Positions 27,906-37,077 of a DNA stretch of 64,000 nt are shown here, one piece after another. Below the pieces are notes generated by a model that saw nothing but the letters and a program-made list of their open reading frames with translations, made no database searches and was not told the origin of the DNA. The first letter of the stretch is position 1. Each line of letters opens with the position of its first letter. The translations under genes and the position numbers were made by a program. The DNA lies in contig JABFGI010000011.1 in the NCBI GenBank assembly GCA_013112535.1, positions 1 to 64,000 on the forward strand. Reading direction: 5' to 3'. Origin of the DNA: Pseudomonadota bacterium (GTDB lineage Bacteria; Pseudomonadota; Gammaproteobacteria; Eutrophobiales; Eutrophobiaceae).

Positions 27906-28622
27906 ATGTTTCCACTCATTCAAAAATGGCATAAAAAATTCGGTGTAATTTCAGCACTGTTTGTTATCTTTTTGGCTGCGAGTGGAATTATTTTAAATCA
28001 TAGTCAGCAATTAAATTTAAATACCAATTATATTCAAAACGAATGGTTGCTTGCTCTCTATGATATTAAACCTGCTAACGATCCAGTGGGTTTTGTTTCT
28101 AACAATTTATGGTCTGTTCAGGTTGGTGAACGGCTTTATTTTGATAAAAAAGAAATCGCAAAAGATGTAAGTATGCTGAAGGGACTCATTAAGATTAGCG
28201 ATATCTATGTTGTTGCTTATGATGCTCAATTAACATTGTTAACTCCGCAAGGAGAGGTTATTGAACATTTGTCAGGTGCTGTAGGTGTACCGGCAGGAAT
28301 GCAAAATATAGGCGTAGATGAACAAAGTAACGTCATTATAAAAGCGGCACATGGCTATTATCGAGTTGACCTCGATGTGCTTGAATGGAAAGAATTTGAT
28401 TCACTTGATGCAAGTTGGTCTACTCCAGGAATAATTCCTGAAAACATTAAAGACGACCTTTTAAAAAAATATAGAGGCTTTGGACTAACTTTAGAGCGGG
28501 TTTTACAGGATTTTCATAGTGGTCGGATTGTCGGGCAATGGGGAGTCTATATTGTTGATTTCATTGCAATTCTTTTTTTGATTTTGGCTTTATCAGGAGT
28601 GTGGATGTGGTCAAAAAGATAA
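27906..28622 (+). CDS. PepSY-associated membrane protein
   Basis: The 238-residue protein has a membrane helix at about 12-32 (FGVISALFVIFLAASGIIL) and another near the C-terminus (VDFIAILFLILALSGVWMW). A periplasmic region of roughly 180 residues lies between them. This is the two-helix arrangement of PepSY-TM proteins. The conserved HKKFG region near the start and the tandem location with the FMN-binding protein suggest it passes electrons across the inner membrane. No haem motif is clear to me. Confidence 0.75.
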   Translation: MFPLIQKWHKKFGVISALFVIFLAASGIILNHSQQLNLNTNYIQNEWLLALYDIKPANDPVGFVSNNLWSVQVGERLYFDKKEIAKDVSMLKGLIKISDIYVVAYDAQLTLLTPQGEVIEHLSGAVGVPAGMQNIGVDEQSNVIIKAAHGYYRVDLDVLEWKEFDSLDASWSTPGIIPENIKDDLLKKYRGFGLTLERVLQDFHSGRIVGQWGVYIVDFIAILFLILALSGVWMWSKR

Positions 28623-28699
28623 TCTTTATTGCTGATTTTTGCTATATAAGTGATAGATAATAATTTCTGGAATAAAGTAAAAAAGCTTAATTATTAGTT

Positions 28700-28718
28700 G
28701 ATAATAATTCTCATTACT
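28700..28718 (+). promoter_or_regulatory. Fur-box-like site upstream of bfd
   Basis: GATAATAATTCTCATTACT matches 14 of 19 positions of the Fur consensus and lies about 50 bases upstream of the bfd ATG. Its flanks match the bfd pseudogene promoter, which supports a real regulatory unit that was duplicated. Confidence 0.7.
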
Positions 28719-28767
28719 ACTAGAATTACTATTAATGTTTAATTAAGAGTTGCCGATATTTTTACTT

Positions 28768-28965
28768 ATGTACGTTTGTATTTGTAACGCTATAACCGAA
28801 AGCGATATTAATAATGCTGTTAAAGACGGTGCAAATTGTATGCATCATCTGGAAACAAAACTGGGTGTTAGCAATCAGTGTGGTTCTTGCCGTTGTGATG
28901 CGGCATCTTGTCTTGATAGAGCATTAGAAAAAGAAATGGGATCGGTCGATCTCGTTACTTTCTAG
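28768..28965 (+). CDS. bfd: Bacterioferritin-associated ferredoxin
   Basis: This 65-residue [2Fe-2S] protein helps release iron from bacterioferritin. The cysteines are arranged as CIC near the start and CGSCRC in the second half, typical of Bfd. The ATG at 28768 is preferred over an in-frame TTG at 28750, because MYVCICNA is the family start. It is separated from the bfr genes by the porin and FMN/PepSY genes, but all appear to be iron-controlled. A broken copy lies at 25782. Confidence 0.93.
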   Translation: MYVCICNAITESDINNAVKDGANCMHHLETKLGVSNQCGSCRCDAASCLDRALEKEMGSVDLVTF

Positions 28966-29030
28966 TCTGTTTTTTTAATTCCAACTGTAAAACTAAAAAT
29001 TTAAGAGTTGGGTTGTTATGCGGAACAAAT

Positions 29031-29049
29031 ATTAATGATTCTCATTGTT
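29031..29049 (+). promoter_or_regulatory. Fur-box-like site for a small RNA
   Basis: ATTAATGATTCTCATTGTT matches 13 of 19 positions of the Fur consensus, including the AATGAT and TCATT cores. It precedes a non-coding stretch that ends in a terminator, instead of a coding sequence. Confidence 0.55.
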
Positions 29050-29059
29050 ATTTGTGAGG

Positions 29060-29180
29060 GTTAATAAAAGAATTGAATAGTGAGCTGATGCATAGTCGCA
29101 CAATATCAAAAAGAATTATCGTTAAGCGATAATATCCTCTGGTGGTGATAACTTTAGGGCACTTTTCAGTGCCCTTTTTT
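29060..29180 (+). ncRNA. Possible Fur-repressed small RNA (RyhB-like role)
   Basis: The stretch begins just after a Fur-like box and ends at a clear rho-independent terminator. It contains an internal hairpin (ATTATCG-TTAAG-CGATAAT) and no sensible coding frame. Iron-repressed small RNAs such as RyhB and PrrF have this design and often target bfr and iron enzymes. No sequence match to a known RNA was recognised; the 5' end is approximate. The 369-bp gap between bfd and fbpA holds this and two Fur-like boxes. Confidence 0.45.
29156..29180 (+). terminator. Terminator of the small RNA candidate
   Basis: AGGGCAC (29156-29162) pairs with GTGCCCT (29169-29175) over a six-base loop, followed by six Ts. 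It is a strong plus-strand terminator. It lies 190 bases after the bfd stop and before fbpA. Confidence 0.9.
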
Positions 29181-29277
29181 ATGTTTGGTTCTCAACCATA
29201 CTGATTTTAAAAAAACATAAAGTGGCCTTTAGTTGTGCTTGATCAAGAAAACGAGAGAAGTATTAAAATATAATTCG

Positions 29278-29296
29278 AAATCATTATCATTTATAC
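29278..29296 (+). promoter_or_regulatory. Fur-box-like hexamer array upstream of fbpA
   Basis: AAATCATTATCATTTATAC contains the ATTATC/ATTTAT hexamer pattern seen in Fur sites in the reverse orientation. It lies about 40 bases before the fbpA ATG, a normal position for Fur control of ferric importers. Confidence 0.5.
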
Positions 29297-29334
29297 TTTC
29301 AACAATAACCAAAATAAAATATATAAAAAAAATT

Positions 29335-30339
29335 ATGAATAAAATACTTTTTTTATTATTGCCATTATTCTTACAGTCAGTCAGTGCTGCAGAAGTTAAT
29401 ATTTATTCCGCAAGAAAAGAGGCGTTAATAAAACCATTGCTCGACCAATTTACTGAGGAAACCGGTATTGAGATTAATATTGTGACCGGGCAGGCAGATA
29501 CGTTATTAAAACGACTTGAAGTAGAGGGTAAAAATACGCCAGCTGATATCTTATTAACAGTCGATGTTGCCAGATTAGTCAGAGCAAAAGAAAAAGGTCT
29601 GTTCCAGGCGGTCGATTCTGAAATACTGAAAAAATCGATTCCTGAACATTATCGTGATAATGATAATCAATGGTTTGGATTGTCATTACGTTCACGCGTT
29701 ATTATCTATGCTCCCGATAGAGTTAAAGAAGAAGATTTGAGCAGTTACGAAGACCTTGCTGATAGTAAATGGAAAAATCGTGTTTGTGTTCGATCATCAT
29801 CGAACGTTTATAATCAGTCTTTAGTTGCTGCTATGGTAGCAAATCAAGGTGTAGAAAAAACAGAAGCCTGGGCGAAAGGATTAGTCAGTAATTTTGCACG
29901 ACCACCTAAAGGGGGCGACCGCGACCAGATAAAAGCGGTTGCAGCCGGTGTCTGTGATGTTGCTTTGGTTAATACTTATTATCTTGCCGGTATGCTTGCT
30001 TCAACTCAGAAAAATGAAGTAACGGCAGCAAAGAAAATAAAATTGTTCTGGCCAGATCAAAATGGTCGTGGCGCTCATATGAATGTTAGCGGTGCCGGAC
30101 TGTTAAAACCGGCCAGGCATAAAAAAGAAGCAATTCAATTGCTCGAATACCTCGTTAGTGATAAAGCACAACGATGGTATGCTGAAACTAATCATGAGTA
30201 TTCAATTAACGAAAGCATTGAAAGTAGTCCCGTATTAAAAAGCTGGGGCAAGTTTAAAGCGGACAAACTTAATTTAAACTTGTTAGGAAAATATAATACC
30301 GATGCTGTGTTATTGATGGATAGAGCAGGCTGGAAATAA
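29335..30339 (+). CDS. fbpA: Ferric iron ABC transporter, periplasmic binding protein
   Basis: The 334-residue protein has a signal peptide (ends near SVSAAE) and a class II periplasmic-binding fold. The VNTYYLAGML stretch carries the paired tyrosines that hold Fe(III). The ATG at 29335 begins just before the signal peptide; the longer frame up to 29233 starts with a TTG and has no support. fbpB follows 11 bases later and fbpC overlaps fbpB, so the three form one operon. Confidence 0.93.
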   Translation: MNKILFLLLPLFLQSVSAAEVNIYSARKEALIKPLLDQFTEETGIEINIVTGQADTLLKRLEVEGKNTPADILLTVDVARLVRAKEKGLFQAVDSEILKKSIPEHYRDNDNQWFGLSLRSRVIIYAPDRVKEEDLSSYEDLADSKWKNRVCVRSSSNVYNQSLVAAMVANQGVEKTEAWAKGLVSNFARPPKGGDRDQIKAVAAGVCDVALVNTYYLAGMLASTQKNEVTAAKKIKLFWPDQNGRGAHMNVSGAGLLKPARHKKEAIQLLEYLVSDKAQRWYAETNHEYSINESIESSPVLKSWGKFKADKLNLNLLGKYNTDAVLLMDRAGWK

Positions 30340-30350
30340 AAAGGTTTTCT

Positions 30351-32051
30351 ATGCTTGTTACACCTGACGCACAAGCTATATCTGATGCAAAGAATTTTAA
30401 AACTAATTCATTTGTGTTTTCCAAATGGAACAGTGCTTTAGTAATAGTCTCTTTATTATTTAGTATTCCTTTAGCTGTCATTGTTGGCTCGGTTTTTTTT
30501 CCGGAAACCGAAGTATGGGAGCATTTAGTAAATACAGTACTGAGTGATTATGTTTTTAACTCATTAATATTGCTAGTAGGAGTCAGTTTTTTTGCACTAA
30601 CGATGGGTGTGTTACCAGCCTGGCTGGTTACCATGTATCGTTTTCCTTTCAGTCGTTATCTTGAATGGGCCCTGTTATTACCGATGGCTATGCCGGCATA
30701 TATCATCGCTTATAGTTATACCGGTATGCTTGATGTTGCTGGTCCTTTACAAACTTCAATTAGAGAATTGACCGGCTGGCAATATAGGGATTACTGGTTT
30801 CCGGAAGTACGTTCATTGGGCGGTGCTATTAGCATGATGTCATTGGTGTTATATCCCTATGTCTATTTATTAGCGCGTGCTGCGTTTATAGAGCAATCAA
30901 TTTGTGTTCTGGAAGTCTCGAGAACCCTGGGTTGTAATACTTATGAGGCCTTTCGACGCGTTGCTTTTCCTCTGGCACGCCCTGCCATCATGGTTGGAAT
31001 GTCGTTAGTCATAATGGAAACCTTGGCAGATTACGGTACAGTTCAATACTTTGGTGTGTCTGCCTTTACGACTGGCATATTCAGGACATGGTTCGGGTTA
31101 GGTAATAGTTTAGCCGCTGCACAATTATCAGCATTGTTGTTAATGTTTGTTGCAGCCTTCTTATACCTTGAAAAACGTTCGCGCAGACAAGCTCGTTTTC
31201 ATCATACCAGTAGCCGCTATAGCTCTTTACTTCAGAAGAAACTAAATAAAACACAGGGACTAACCGCACTATTTCTGTGCGCAACGCCAATGATATTAGG
31301 TTTTGTTATTCCTGTTTTGTTTTTAATAGATCTTGCATTAGACACCTACGCACAAGTGCTTGATAAAGATTTTTATTTATTACTGTTCCATAGTTTAATG
31401 TTAGCTTTTATGACTGCAATTCTGGCCTTGTTGATTGCATTATTCATGGCTTATTCAAACAGGAATACGCATTCATCAATCAATCGTTTTATGGTGCGTT
31501 TTGTCAGTATGGGTTACGCCATACCCGGTACAGTTATCGCCGTTGGCGTATTGATCCCATTCGCATGGTTTGACAATACCCTGGATTCATACTTAACAAA
31601 ATATTTTAATATCAGCAGTGGTTTATTAATCAGCGGAACATTAGTCGCCTTGATTTTTGCATATTTAACTCGTTTTCTAGCTGTATCAATTAATACAGTA
31701 GAAGCGGCATTAATAAAAATAAAGCCGGTGATGGATGAAGTCGCGAAGACAAACGGTTTATCTTCATCTGGCATTATTAAGCGTATTCATATGCCAATGA
31801 TGCGAGGTAGTTTACTAACAGCGTTATTGTTAGTCTTTGTAGATGTCTTAAAAGAATTGCCAGCGACATTAATACTTCGGCCGTTTAATTTTAATACCCT
31901 GGCTGTGCGTACATATGAACTGGCGAATGAAGAGAGATTAGCCGATGCAGCAGTTCCAGCACTTGCCATTGTGCTCGCCGGTATTATTCCGGTTATTATG
32001 ATTAGTAATTCAATATCACGATCTCGCGCAGGTAATGACCAAAAAAAATGA
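30351..32051 (+). CDS. fbpB: Ferric iron ABC transporter, permease
   Basis: The 566-residue inner-membrane protein is a duplicated permease with two sets of about six helices, like FbpB/SfuB. The EAA-type coupling loops are present in each half: ...SRTLGCNTYEAFRRVAFPLARPA in the first and ...VAKTNGLSSSGIIKRIHMPMMRG in the second. The ABC partner FbpC overlaps its stop by four bases. Confidence 0.93.
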   Translation: MLVTPDAQAISDAKNFKTNSFVFSKWNSALVIVSLLFSIPLAVIVGSVFFPETEVWEHLVNTVLSDYVFNSLILLVGVSFFALTMGVLPAWLVTMYRFPFSRYLEWALLLPMAMPAYIIAYSYTGMLDVAGPLQTSIRELTGWQYRDYWFPEVRSLGGAISMMSLVLYPYVYLLARAAFIEQSICVLEVSRTLGCNTYEAFRRVAFPLARPAIMVGMSLVIMETLADYGTVQYFGVSAFTTGIFRTWFGLGNSLAAAQLSALLLMFVAAFLYLEKRSRRQARFHHTSSRYSSLLQKKLNKTQGLTALFLCATPMILGFVIPVLFLIDLALDTYAQVLDKDFYLLLFHSLMLAFMTAILALLIALFMAYSNRNTHSSINRFMVRFVSMGYAIPGTVIAVGVLIPFAWFDNTLDSYLTKYFNISSGLLISGTLVALIFAYLTRFLAVSINTVEAALIKIKPVMDEVAKTNGLSSSGIIKRIHMPMMRGSLLTALLLVFVDVLKELPATLILRPFNFNTLAVRTYELANEERLADAAVPALAIVLAGIIPVIMISNSISRSRAGNDQKK

Positions 32052-33103
32052 CCAGGGCAATAGAAATTAAAAACGTATCAGTTTCGATTGAAGGTCGAAG
32101 CATCTTGGAGAATATTTCCTTTGGTCTGGAAGAAGCCGGTATTGCCTGTTTATTAGGCCCGAGCGGCTGTGGTAAAACGACGTTATTGCGATGTATAGCG
32201 GGATTTCAAGAGCAGGAACAAGGTGAAGTCTGGATTAAAGGCGTACGGGCAAGTAATCCAACACATTCCCTTCCAGTTGAGCAACGACAAATTGGCATGG
32301 TGTTTCAGGATTATGCACTGTTTCCACATTTATCCGTTGCAGACAATATTACCTTTGGCTTAGATAAACAAGAGACTAAGATAGTAAAACAACGTCTAGA
32401 TGAGTTGGTTGAATTATTGTCATTACAAAAACATATTAATAAATATCCACACAGTTTATCAGGCGGACAACAACAACGCGTTGCACTTGCCAGAGCAATG
32501 GCGCCACGCCCCGGTGTATTATTACTGGACGAACCTTTTGCCAGTCTTGATGTTGAATTACGAGAGCAGATTGCCAGAGAACTTCGTCAAATTATTAAAA
32601 AGGATGGCATCACCACGATCATGGTAAGCCACAATCAACTGGAAGCCTTTGCTATGGCCGATGTTATTGGTGTTATGAATGAAGGAAAATTATTGCAATG
32701 GGATAATGCATTCAAACTTTATCATGAGCCGAACACAACAGAGGTAGCCGATTTTATTGGTGAAGGTGTTTTTATTTCTGGTGAAGTCATAAACGACAAA
32801 GAAGTAAAAACAGAAATTGGCGATATAAAAAGAATTGGACCTCATGGAATAGAGCAGGGCCAAAAAGTCAGCGTGCTTATTCGTCCCGATGATATTTTGC
32901 ATGATGATGATAGCAATATGACAGCGCGTGTTATAGACAAGGCCTTTAGAGGTGCGGAGTTTTTATATACGTTGGAACTTGATAGTGGCGTACGCTTACT
33001 GAGTCTGGTTCCGAGTCATCACGACCATCCCATAAATGAACCGATAGGCATACGTCTTGAAATCGATCATCTGGTAATTTTCCCTCAACAAGACGAAGCA
33101 TAA
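32048..33103 (+). CDS. fbpC: Ferric iron ABC transporter, ATP-binding protein
   Basis: The 351-residue ATPase has the Walker A motif GPSGCGKTT, the signature LSGGQQQRVALARA and the Walker B LLLDEPFASLD. A C-terminal regulatory TOBE-like domain (about 240-351) follows. It powers the FbpB permease. The start ATG overlaps the fbpB stop (ATGA), which implies translational coupling. Confidence 0.94.
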   Translation: MTRAIEIKNVSVSIEGRSILENISFGLEEAGIACLLGPSGCGKTTLLRCIAGFQEQEQGEVWIKGVRASNPTHSLPVEQRQIGMVFQDYALFPHLSVADNITFGLDKQETKIVKQRLDELVELLSLQKHINKYPHSLSGGQQQRVALARAMAPRPGVLLLDEPFASLDVELREQIARELRQIIKKDGITTIMVSHNQLEAFAMADVIGVMNEGKLLQWDNAFKLYHEPNTTEVADFIGEGVFISGEVINDKEVKTEIGDIKRIGPHGIEQGQKVSVLIRPDDILHDDDSNMTARVIDKAFRGAEFLYTLELDSGVRLLSLVPSHHDHPINEPIGIRLEIDHLVIFPQQDEA

Positions 33104-33226
33104 ATTCGTAATCGTTTTCCAGGTAGCGCATAGTCGTTCTCTGTCTTAAACTTAGGATTACCAGATCTTGTAATAATCCTGACCTATAATTTTAACAAAT
33201 AGTAATAATAATGAGTGAGTAAAGTA

Positions 33227-33613
33227 ATGAATGCACCTGCTGACTTAAAATACACGAATACACACGCCTGGTTAGAAGACATGGGTGATAATAAATATCG
33301 CGTCGGAATTACCGATTATGCCCAGGATGAACTGGGTGATATTGTTTATGTTGAACCACCAGAAGTCGATAAACAATATGCGCAGATAGAAGAATGTGCT
33401 GTTGTTGAATCGGTTAAGTCCACATCTGATATATATTGTCCGCTCAGCGGGGTAGTGGTTGAAATAAACCCGGCATTGGAAGACTCTCCTGAAATAATCA
33501 ATACCGAACCTTATAGTGATGGCTGGATCTTCATTCTAAAGGCAAGCGATATAAGTGAAATGGACGAGCTAATCGATGCAGACGAATATTCTGCGTTAAT
33601 CGAAGAAGGATAA
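33227..33613 (+). CDS. gcvH: Glycine cleavage system H protein
   Basis: The 128-residue lipoyl carrier shows the lipoylation site in VVESVKSTSDIY and the conserved NTEPYSDGWIF near the end. It shuttles aminomethyl groups in glycine cleavage. No gcvT or gcvP is nearby, so this is a stand-alone copy. The ATG at 33227 is chosen; an in-frame GTG at 33215 is possible. The sequence looks like ordinary GcvH, more than a sulfur-metabolism lipoate-binding relative. Confidence 0.9.
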   Translation: MNAPADLKYTNTHAWLEDMGDNKYRVGITDYAQDELGDIVYVEPPEVDKQYAQIEECAVVESVKSTSDIYCPLSGVVVEINPALEDSPEIINTEPYSDGWIFILKASDISEMDELIDADEYSALIEEG

Positions 33614-33616
33614 GTA

Positions 33617-33844
33617 ATGGCTAAAGTAACATTGCAGGGAAAGGAAACAAATACGAATGGTGATTTACCAATAGAAGGAAGCGATGCGCCGGGTTTTTCT
33701 CTGGTCAATAACAAACTTGATGATGTTACATTAGCCAGTTATGTGGGTAAGAAAAAATTATTAAATATTATTCCCAGTCTCGATACGGAAGTGTGTGCAC
33801 TCTCAACCAAAATATTTAACGATGCTGCACTTGCAGTACTTTAA
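33617..33844 (+). pseudogene. tpx: Internally deleted thiol peroxidase (tpx)
   Basis: The first about 68 residues match Tpx, including the peroxidatic Cys in IPSLDTEVCALS. The frame then jumps straight from IFND to AALAVL, the normal last residues of Tpx. About 85-90 residues are missing in frame, including the resolving Cys region. The product would be 75 residues and cannot fold as a peroxiredoxin. It begins four bases after gcvH. Either a degenerate gene or, less likely, a recent deletion. Confidence 0.85.
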
Positions 33845-33895
33845 ATAAACAATAAATAAAATAAGAGAAAGAAGTGAAAGCTTCTAGAAATAATT

Positions 33896-34258
33896 ATGGC
33901 CGAAGATGGTAAAAAAGGAATCAAACGTTTATATCACGCAACTATTTATTCATGGCAAGGATTTAAAGCTGCATACAAATCAGAAGAAGCATTTAAGCAG
34001 GAAGTGTTTCTTTGTATTATCTTGATTCCTTTAGGGCTATATCTTGGGCAAAATGGTATTGAACGCGCAATCTTAATAGGTGCTGCTTTATTAATCCCCA
34101 TTGTTGAATTACTCAACACCGGTATCGAAGTACTTACAGACAGAGTCGGTACAGAACACCATAAACTTTCCGGCAGAGCAAAAGATATTGGCTCTGCGGC
34201 CGTGCTTCTTTCATTAATTAATGCTGCTGTTGTATGGATTCTGGTGTTGTTTAATTAA
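33896..34258 (+). CDS. dgkA: Diacylglycerol kinase
   Basis: The 120-residue inner-membrane kinase recycles diacylglycerol to phosphatidic acid. It has the family motifs SEEAFKQE and ELLNTGIEVLTDRVG and three hydrophobic helices. It lies 51 bases after the tpx remnant and about 165 bases before the MHYT protein, a gap that shows no features. Confidence 0.93.
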   Translation: MAEDGKKGIKRLYHATIYSWQGFKAAYKSEEAFKQEVFLCIILIPLGLYLGQNGIERAILIGAALLIPIVELLNTGIEVLTDRVGTEHHKLSGRAKDIGSAAVLLSLINAAVVWILVLFN

Positions 34259-34423
34259 ACAATACCAGATCTTCAAAACAAGCTAAAAGTATTTTATTTA
34301 TATTAATCAATGAATTATGCAAATCTTTTTCTATTTCAAGTAAGTCGTAAACATGCAAAAACAATCAAGATTTTGATGTTTTAGTCGATATTTATAGAAC
34401 GATTATTAAAAAATCTAAATTTC

Positions 34424-36913
34424 ATGAATATTTGGCGACTTGTCAGTCAAGATCATTTTTCACAACCAGCATTACTGACTCATCATGACCATTGGTTATG
34501 TTTGGTTGCTGTTCTGCTTGCTGTTCTGGCCGCCTGGGTGTTACTGCCCGTTACCGATCGTTTTCATACAGTAAAAGGCCGTGCTAAATATTTATGGCTA
34601 CTAGCTGGTAGTGTCGCAATGGGTACGGGTATTTGGGCAATGCATTTTACTGCAATGCTCGCGTTTACTTTACCTGTTCCTATCAATTACAAAATTAGCA
34701 CTACAATTTTTTCAATGCTTCCTGCGATTATTGCAAACGGTTTGTGCATTCTACTTTCTATACCGGTAAACCATTCAATTAGACGATTAAATTTAATGGC
34801 AGTCATTATGGCTGTTGGTATTGGTACAATGCATTATATAGGGATGGAAGCAATAGTTGTTCCCGCCAGGATGTACTACATTCCACACTATTTTTTTCTC
34901 TCTATTTTAGCTGCATATATTCTAGCTTTTGTAGGTTTATATACTTATAAAAGGTTGACAGTAAGTAATGGTACATCCAAAAGAATGGGAAAAATTTTTG
35001 GTAGTATTATTTTAGGTGTTGCTGTGAGTAGTATGCATTTTATAGCAATGCGTGCTACCTACTTTCAACCGGAAATTGATAGCATTATTTCACATCATGC
35101 TGTTCCTCCATACAACTTAGTTTTTGGCATCGTATCTATTACGATAGCTCTACTGGGAATGATTATCATAGGTAGTATTGTCGATCGGCGTATGGAAACC
35201 ATGGCCTATTCCCTTAAGCAAAGTGAATTACGCTTCCAGCGTTTAGCAGAAACAACACAGACAGCAATATTCACCTTTAATGATGAAATGATAACTTATG
35301 CAAATCCTGCGTTAAGTACTATTACCGGTTATGAAGATAAAGATATTTTGACGATATCTCTTGCTGAAGTATTTAGTAAAGAGTTTAGTGACTACGCAAA
35401 AGAAATTATGAATTCTCATACTCCATTCGGGCAGGCTTTTTATGAACAGTTTGAAATAAAAACAGCGGAAGGAGACACGCGTTGGTTATATTTCAGTATC
35501 ACTCTGGCGGAAATCGATAATGAATCGACAGGCCTGGCAAGTGCTTGCGATATTAGTGAGCAAAAAAGTGCTGAATTAAATATGCGTCACCTGGCTTACA
35601 ATGATCAATTAACGCAAATTGGTAATCGAATGATGTTTATGGATCGTTTAGAGCATCATCTTGCCTTACTGAAAAGACGTGAAAACAAAAGCACATCATC
35701 AGTAATGTTACTTGATCTTGATAAGTTTAAATCAATAAATGATACGTATGGTCATCTTAAGGGTGACGAGTTACTTATCAGTGTTGCTAAACGTTTGAAA
35801 GGAATTGCACGTAATGTCGATACGGTTGCGCGTTTAGGTGGAGACGAGTTTGTATTGTTGCTTGAAGAACTGGATAGCAGTGTTAGTGCCTCCATAATTG
35901 CCGATCGAATAATAGAATGCTTGTCTAAACCTTATGATTTAAATGGAAGAGAGATCGTGGTCTATAGCAGCATTGGTGTTGTTGAATTGAATTCAACATA
36001 TGAAAAACCGGATCAGGTTCTTCATGATGCTGATATTGCATTGTACCGGGCAAAAAAGGAAATGCATGCATGCTGGATTTTGTTTGATCAGGAACTGGAT
36101 GCGAAGGTAAAACGAATCCGCCAATTACAACCGGAACTAAAAACAGCAGTTTCTGAAGGACAATTACAACTTTATTATCAGCCTATCATTGAGTCAAAAG
36201 AATTTAAATTAAATGGTTTTGAAGCGTTAGCTCGATGGCAGCGTAGTAATGGCGAATGGGTATCGCCAGTAGAATTTATTCCTTTGGCAGAAGATTCAGG
36301 TTTAATAGCAGATATAGGCTTATGGGCTTTGGAAACAGCGTGCCAGCAATTAGGAGAATGGAATAAAGGTGCTCAACAAAGTAATTTATATGTTAGCGTC
36401 AATGTTGCATCAGTGTCGTTTAACGACGAGCGATTCAATAAAAAAATTGCAAATATGTTCGATGAGTTTCAATTCAAACCGGGACAGTTAAAATTAGAGC
36501 TTACCGAGAGAATGCTCGTAGAAGGTTCCGGGAAAATGCTCGAAAAATTAAATCGACTTATTGAACTGGGTTGTGAATTAATGATTGATGATTTTGGGAC
36601 AGGATATTCATCATTGTCATATTTACATCGTTTGCCAATACGCACATTAAAAATCGATCGTAGTTTTGTTTCAAGTCTTGATGATGTTGAAAGCTCTGTT
36701 CCTATAGTAAAAACAATCATTGCATTAGCAGAAAGTTTGAATATGGGAGTAGTCTCAGAAGGTGTTGAAACAGAAGCACAATCAATTCGCCTGGCCAAGC
36801 TGGGTTCTGATCAATTACAGGGCTATCTTTTTGCAAAACCGATGAAAGCTGATGAAGCAACAAAATTTATAAGTGATGAAAACAATAAAAGTACTCTGGC
36901 CAAAAATGCATAA
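34424..36913 (+). CDS. MHYT-PAS-GGDEF-EAL signalling protein
   Basis: The 829-residue protein opens with a seven-helix MHYT sensor, with repeated MHFTAM, MHYIGM and MHFIAM motifs thought to bind copper and sense gases such as O2 or NO. A PAS domain (about 260-380) follows. Then come GGDEF (RLGGDEFVLL intact) and EAL (GFEALARW, ELTE, DDFGTGYSSL, KIDRSF intact) domains. It may both make and break cyclic di-GMP. It lies just upstream of the alternative oxidase group. Confidence 0.93.
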   Translation: MNIWRLVSQDHFSQPALLTHHDHWLCLVAVLLAVLAAWVLLPVTDRFHTVKGRAKYLWLLAGSVAMGTGIWAMHFTAMLAFTLPVPINYKISTTIFSMLPAIIANGLCILLSIPVNHSIRRLNLMAVIMAVGIGTMHYIGMEAIVVPARMYYIPHYFFLSILAAYILAFVGLYTYKRLTVSNGTSKRMGKIFGSIILGVAVSSMHFIAMRATYFQPEIDSIISHHAVPPYNLVFGIVSITIALLGMIIIGSIVDRRMETMAYSLKQSELRFQRLAETTQTAIFTFNDEMITYANPALSTITGYEDKDILTISLAEVFSKEFSDYAKEIMNSHTPFGQAFYEQFEIKTAEGDTRWLYFSITLAEIDNESTGLASACDISEQKSAELNMRHLAYNDQLTQIGNRMMFMDRLEHHLALLKRRENKSTSSVMLLDLDKFKSINDTYGHLKGDELLISVAKRLKGIARNVDTVARLGGDEFVLLLEELDSSVSASIIADRIIECLSKPYDLNGREIVVYSSIGVVELNSTYEKPDQVLHDADIALYRAKKEMHACWILFDQELDAKVKRIRQLQPELKTAVSEGQLQLYYQPIIESKEFKLNGFEALARWQRSNGEWVSPVEFIPLAEDSGLIADIGLWALETACQQLGEWNKGAQQSNLYVSVNVASVSFNDERFNKKIANMFDEFQFKPGQLKLELTERMLVEGSGKMLEKLNRLIELGCELMIDDFGTGYSSLSYLHRLPIRTLKIDRSFVSSLDDVESSVPIVKTIIALAESLNMGVVSEGVETEAQSIRLAKLGSDQLQGYLFAKPMKADEATKFISDENNKSTLAKNA

Positions 36914-37077
36914 TAATTAAATTTATTAAGTCAGGCATTGGTCGCGTTGCGTTATTATTAACATATCAATATCAGGGCTATGGTGTTATTGAATCACTAA
37001 AACTTGCTATCATTTTCTTTTTATCTATGTTCTTCTATACTTATATGTATTAAATGCTTGGTATTGGAGTATAGATA

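Noticed and set aside
33104..33226. A glycine riboswitch ahead of gcvH
   Set aside because: The leader is only about 120 bases, with a small AGGATTA hairpin but none of the tandem glycine aptamer elements.
34259..34423. Promoter-like sites before the MHYT protein
   Set aside because: The gap is AT-rich, so -10-like matches are everywhere and none stands out.
37020..37077. NsrR or Fnr site before the alternative oxidase
   Set aside because: ATGTATTAAATGC-like and TTAACATATCAA-like stretches are poor matches to the known consensus.
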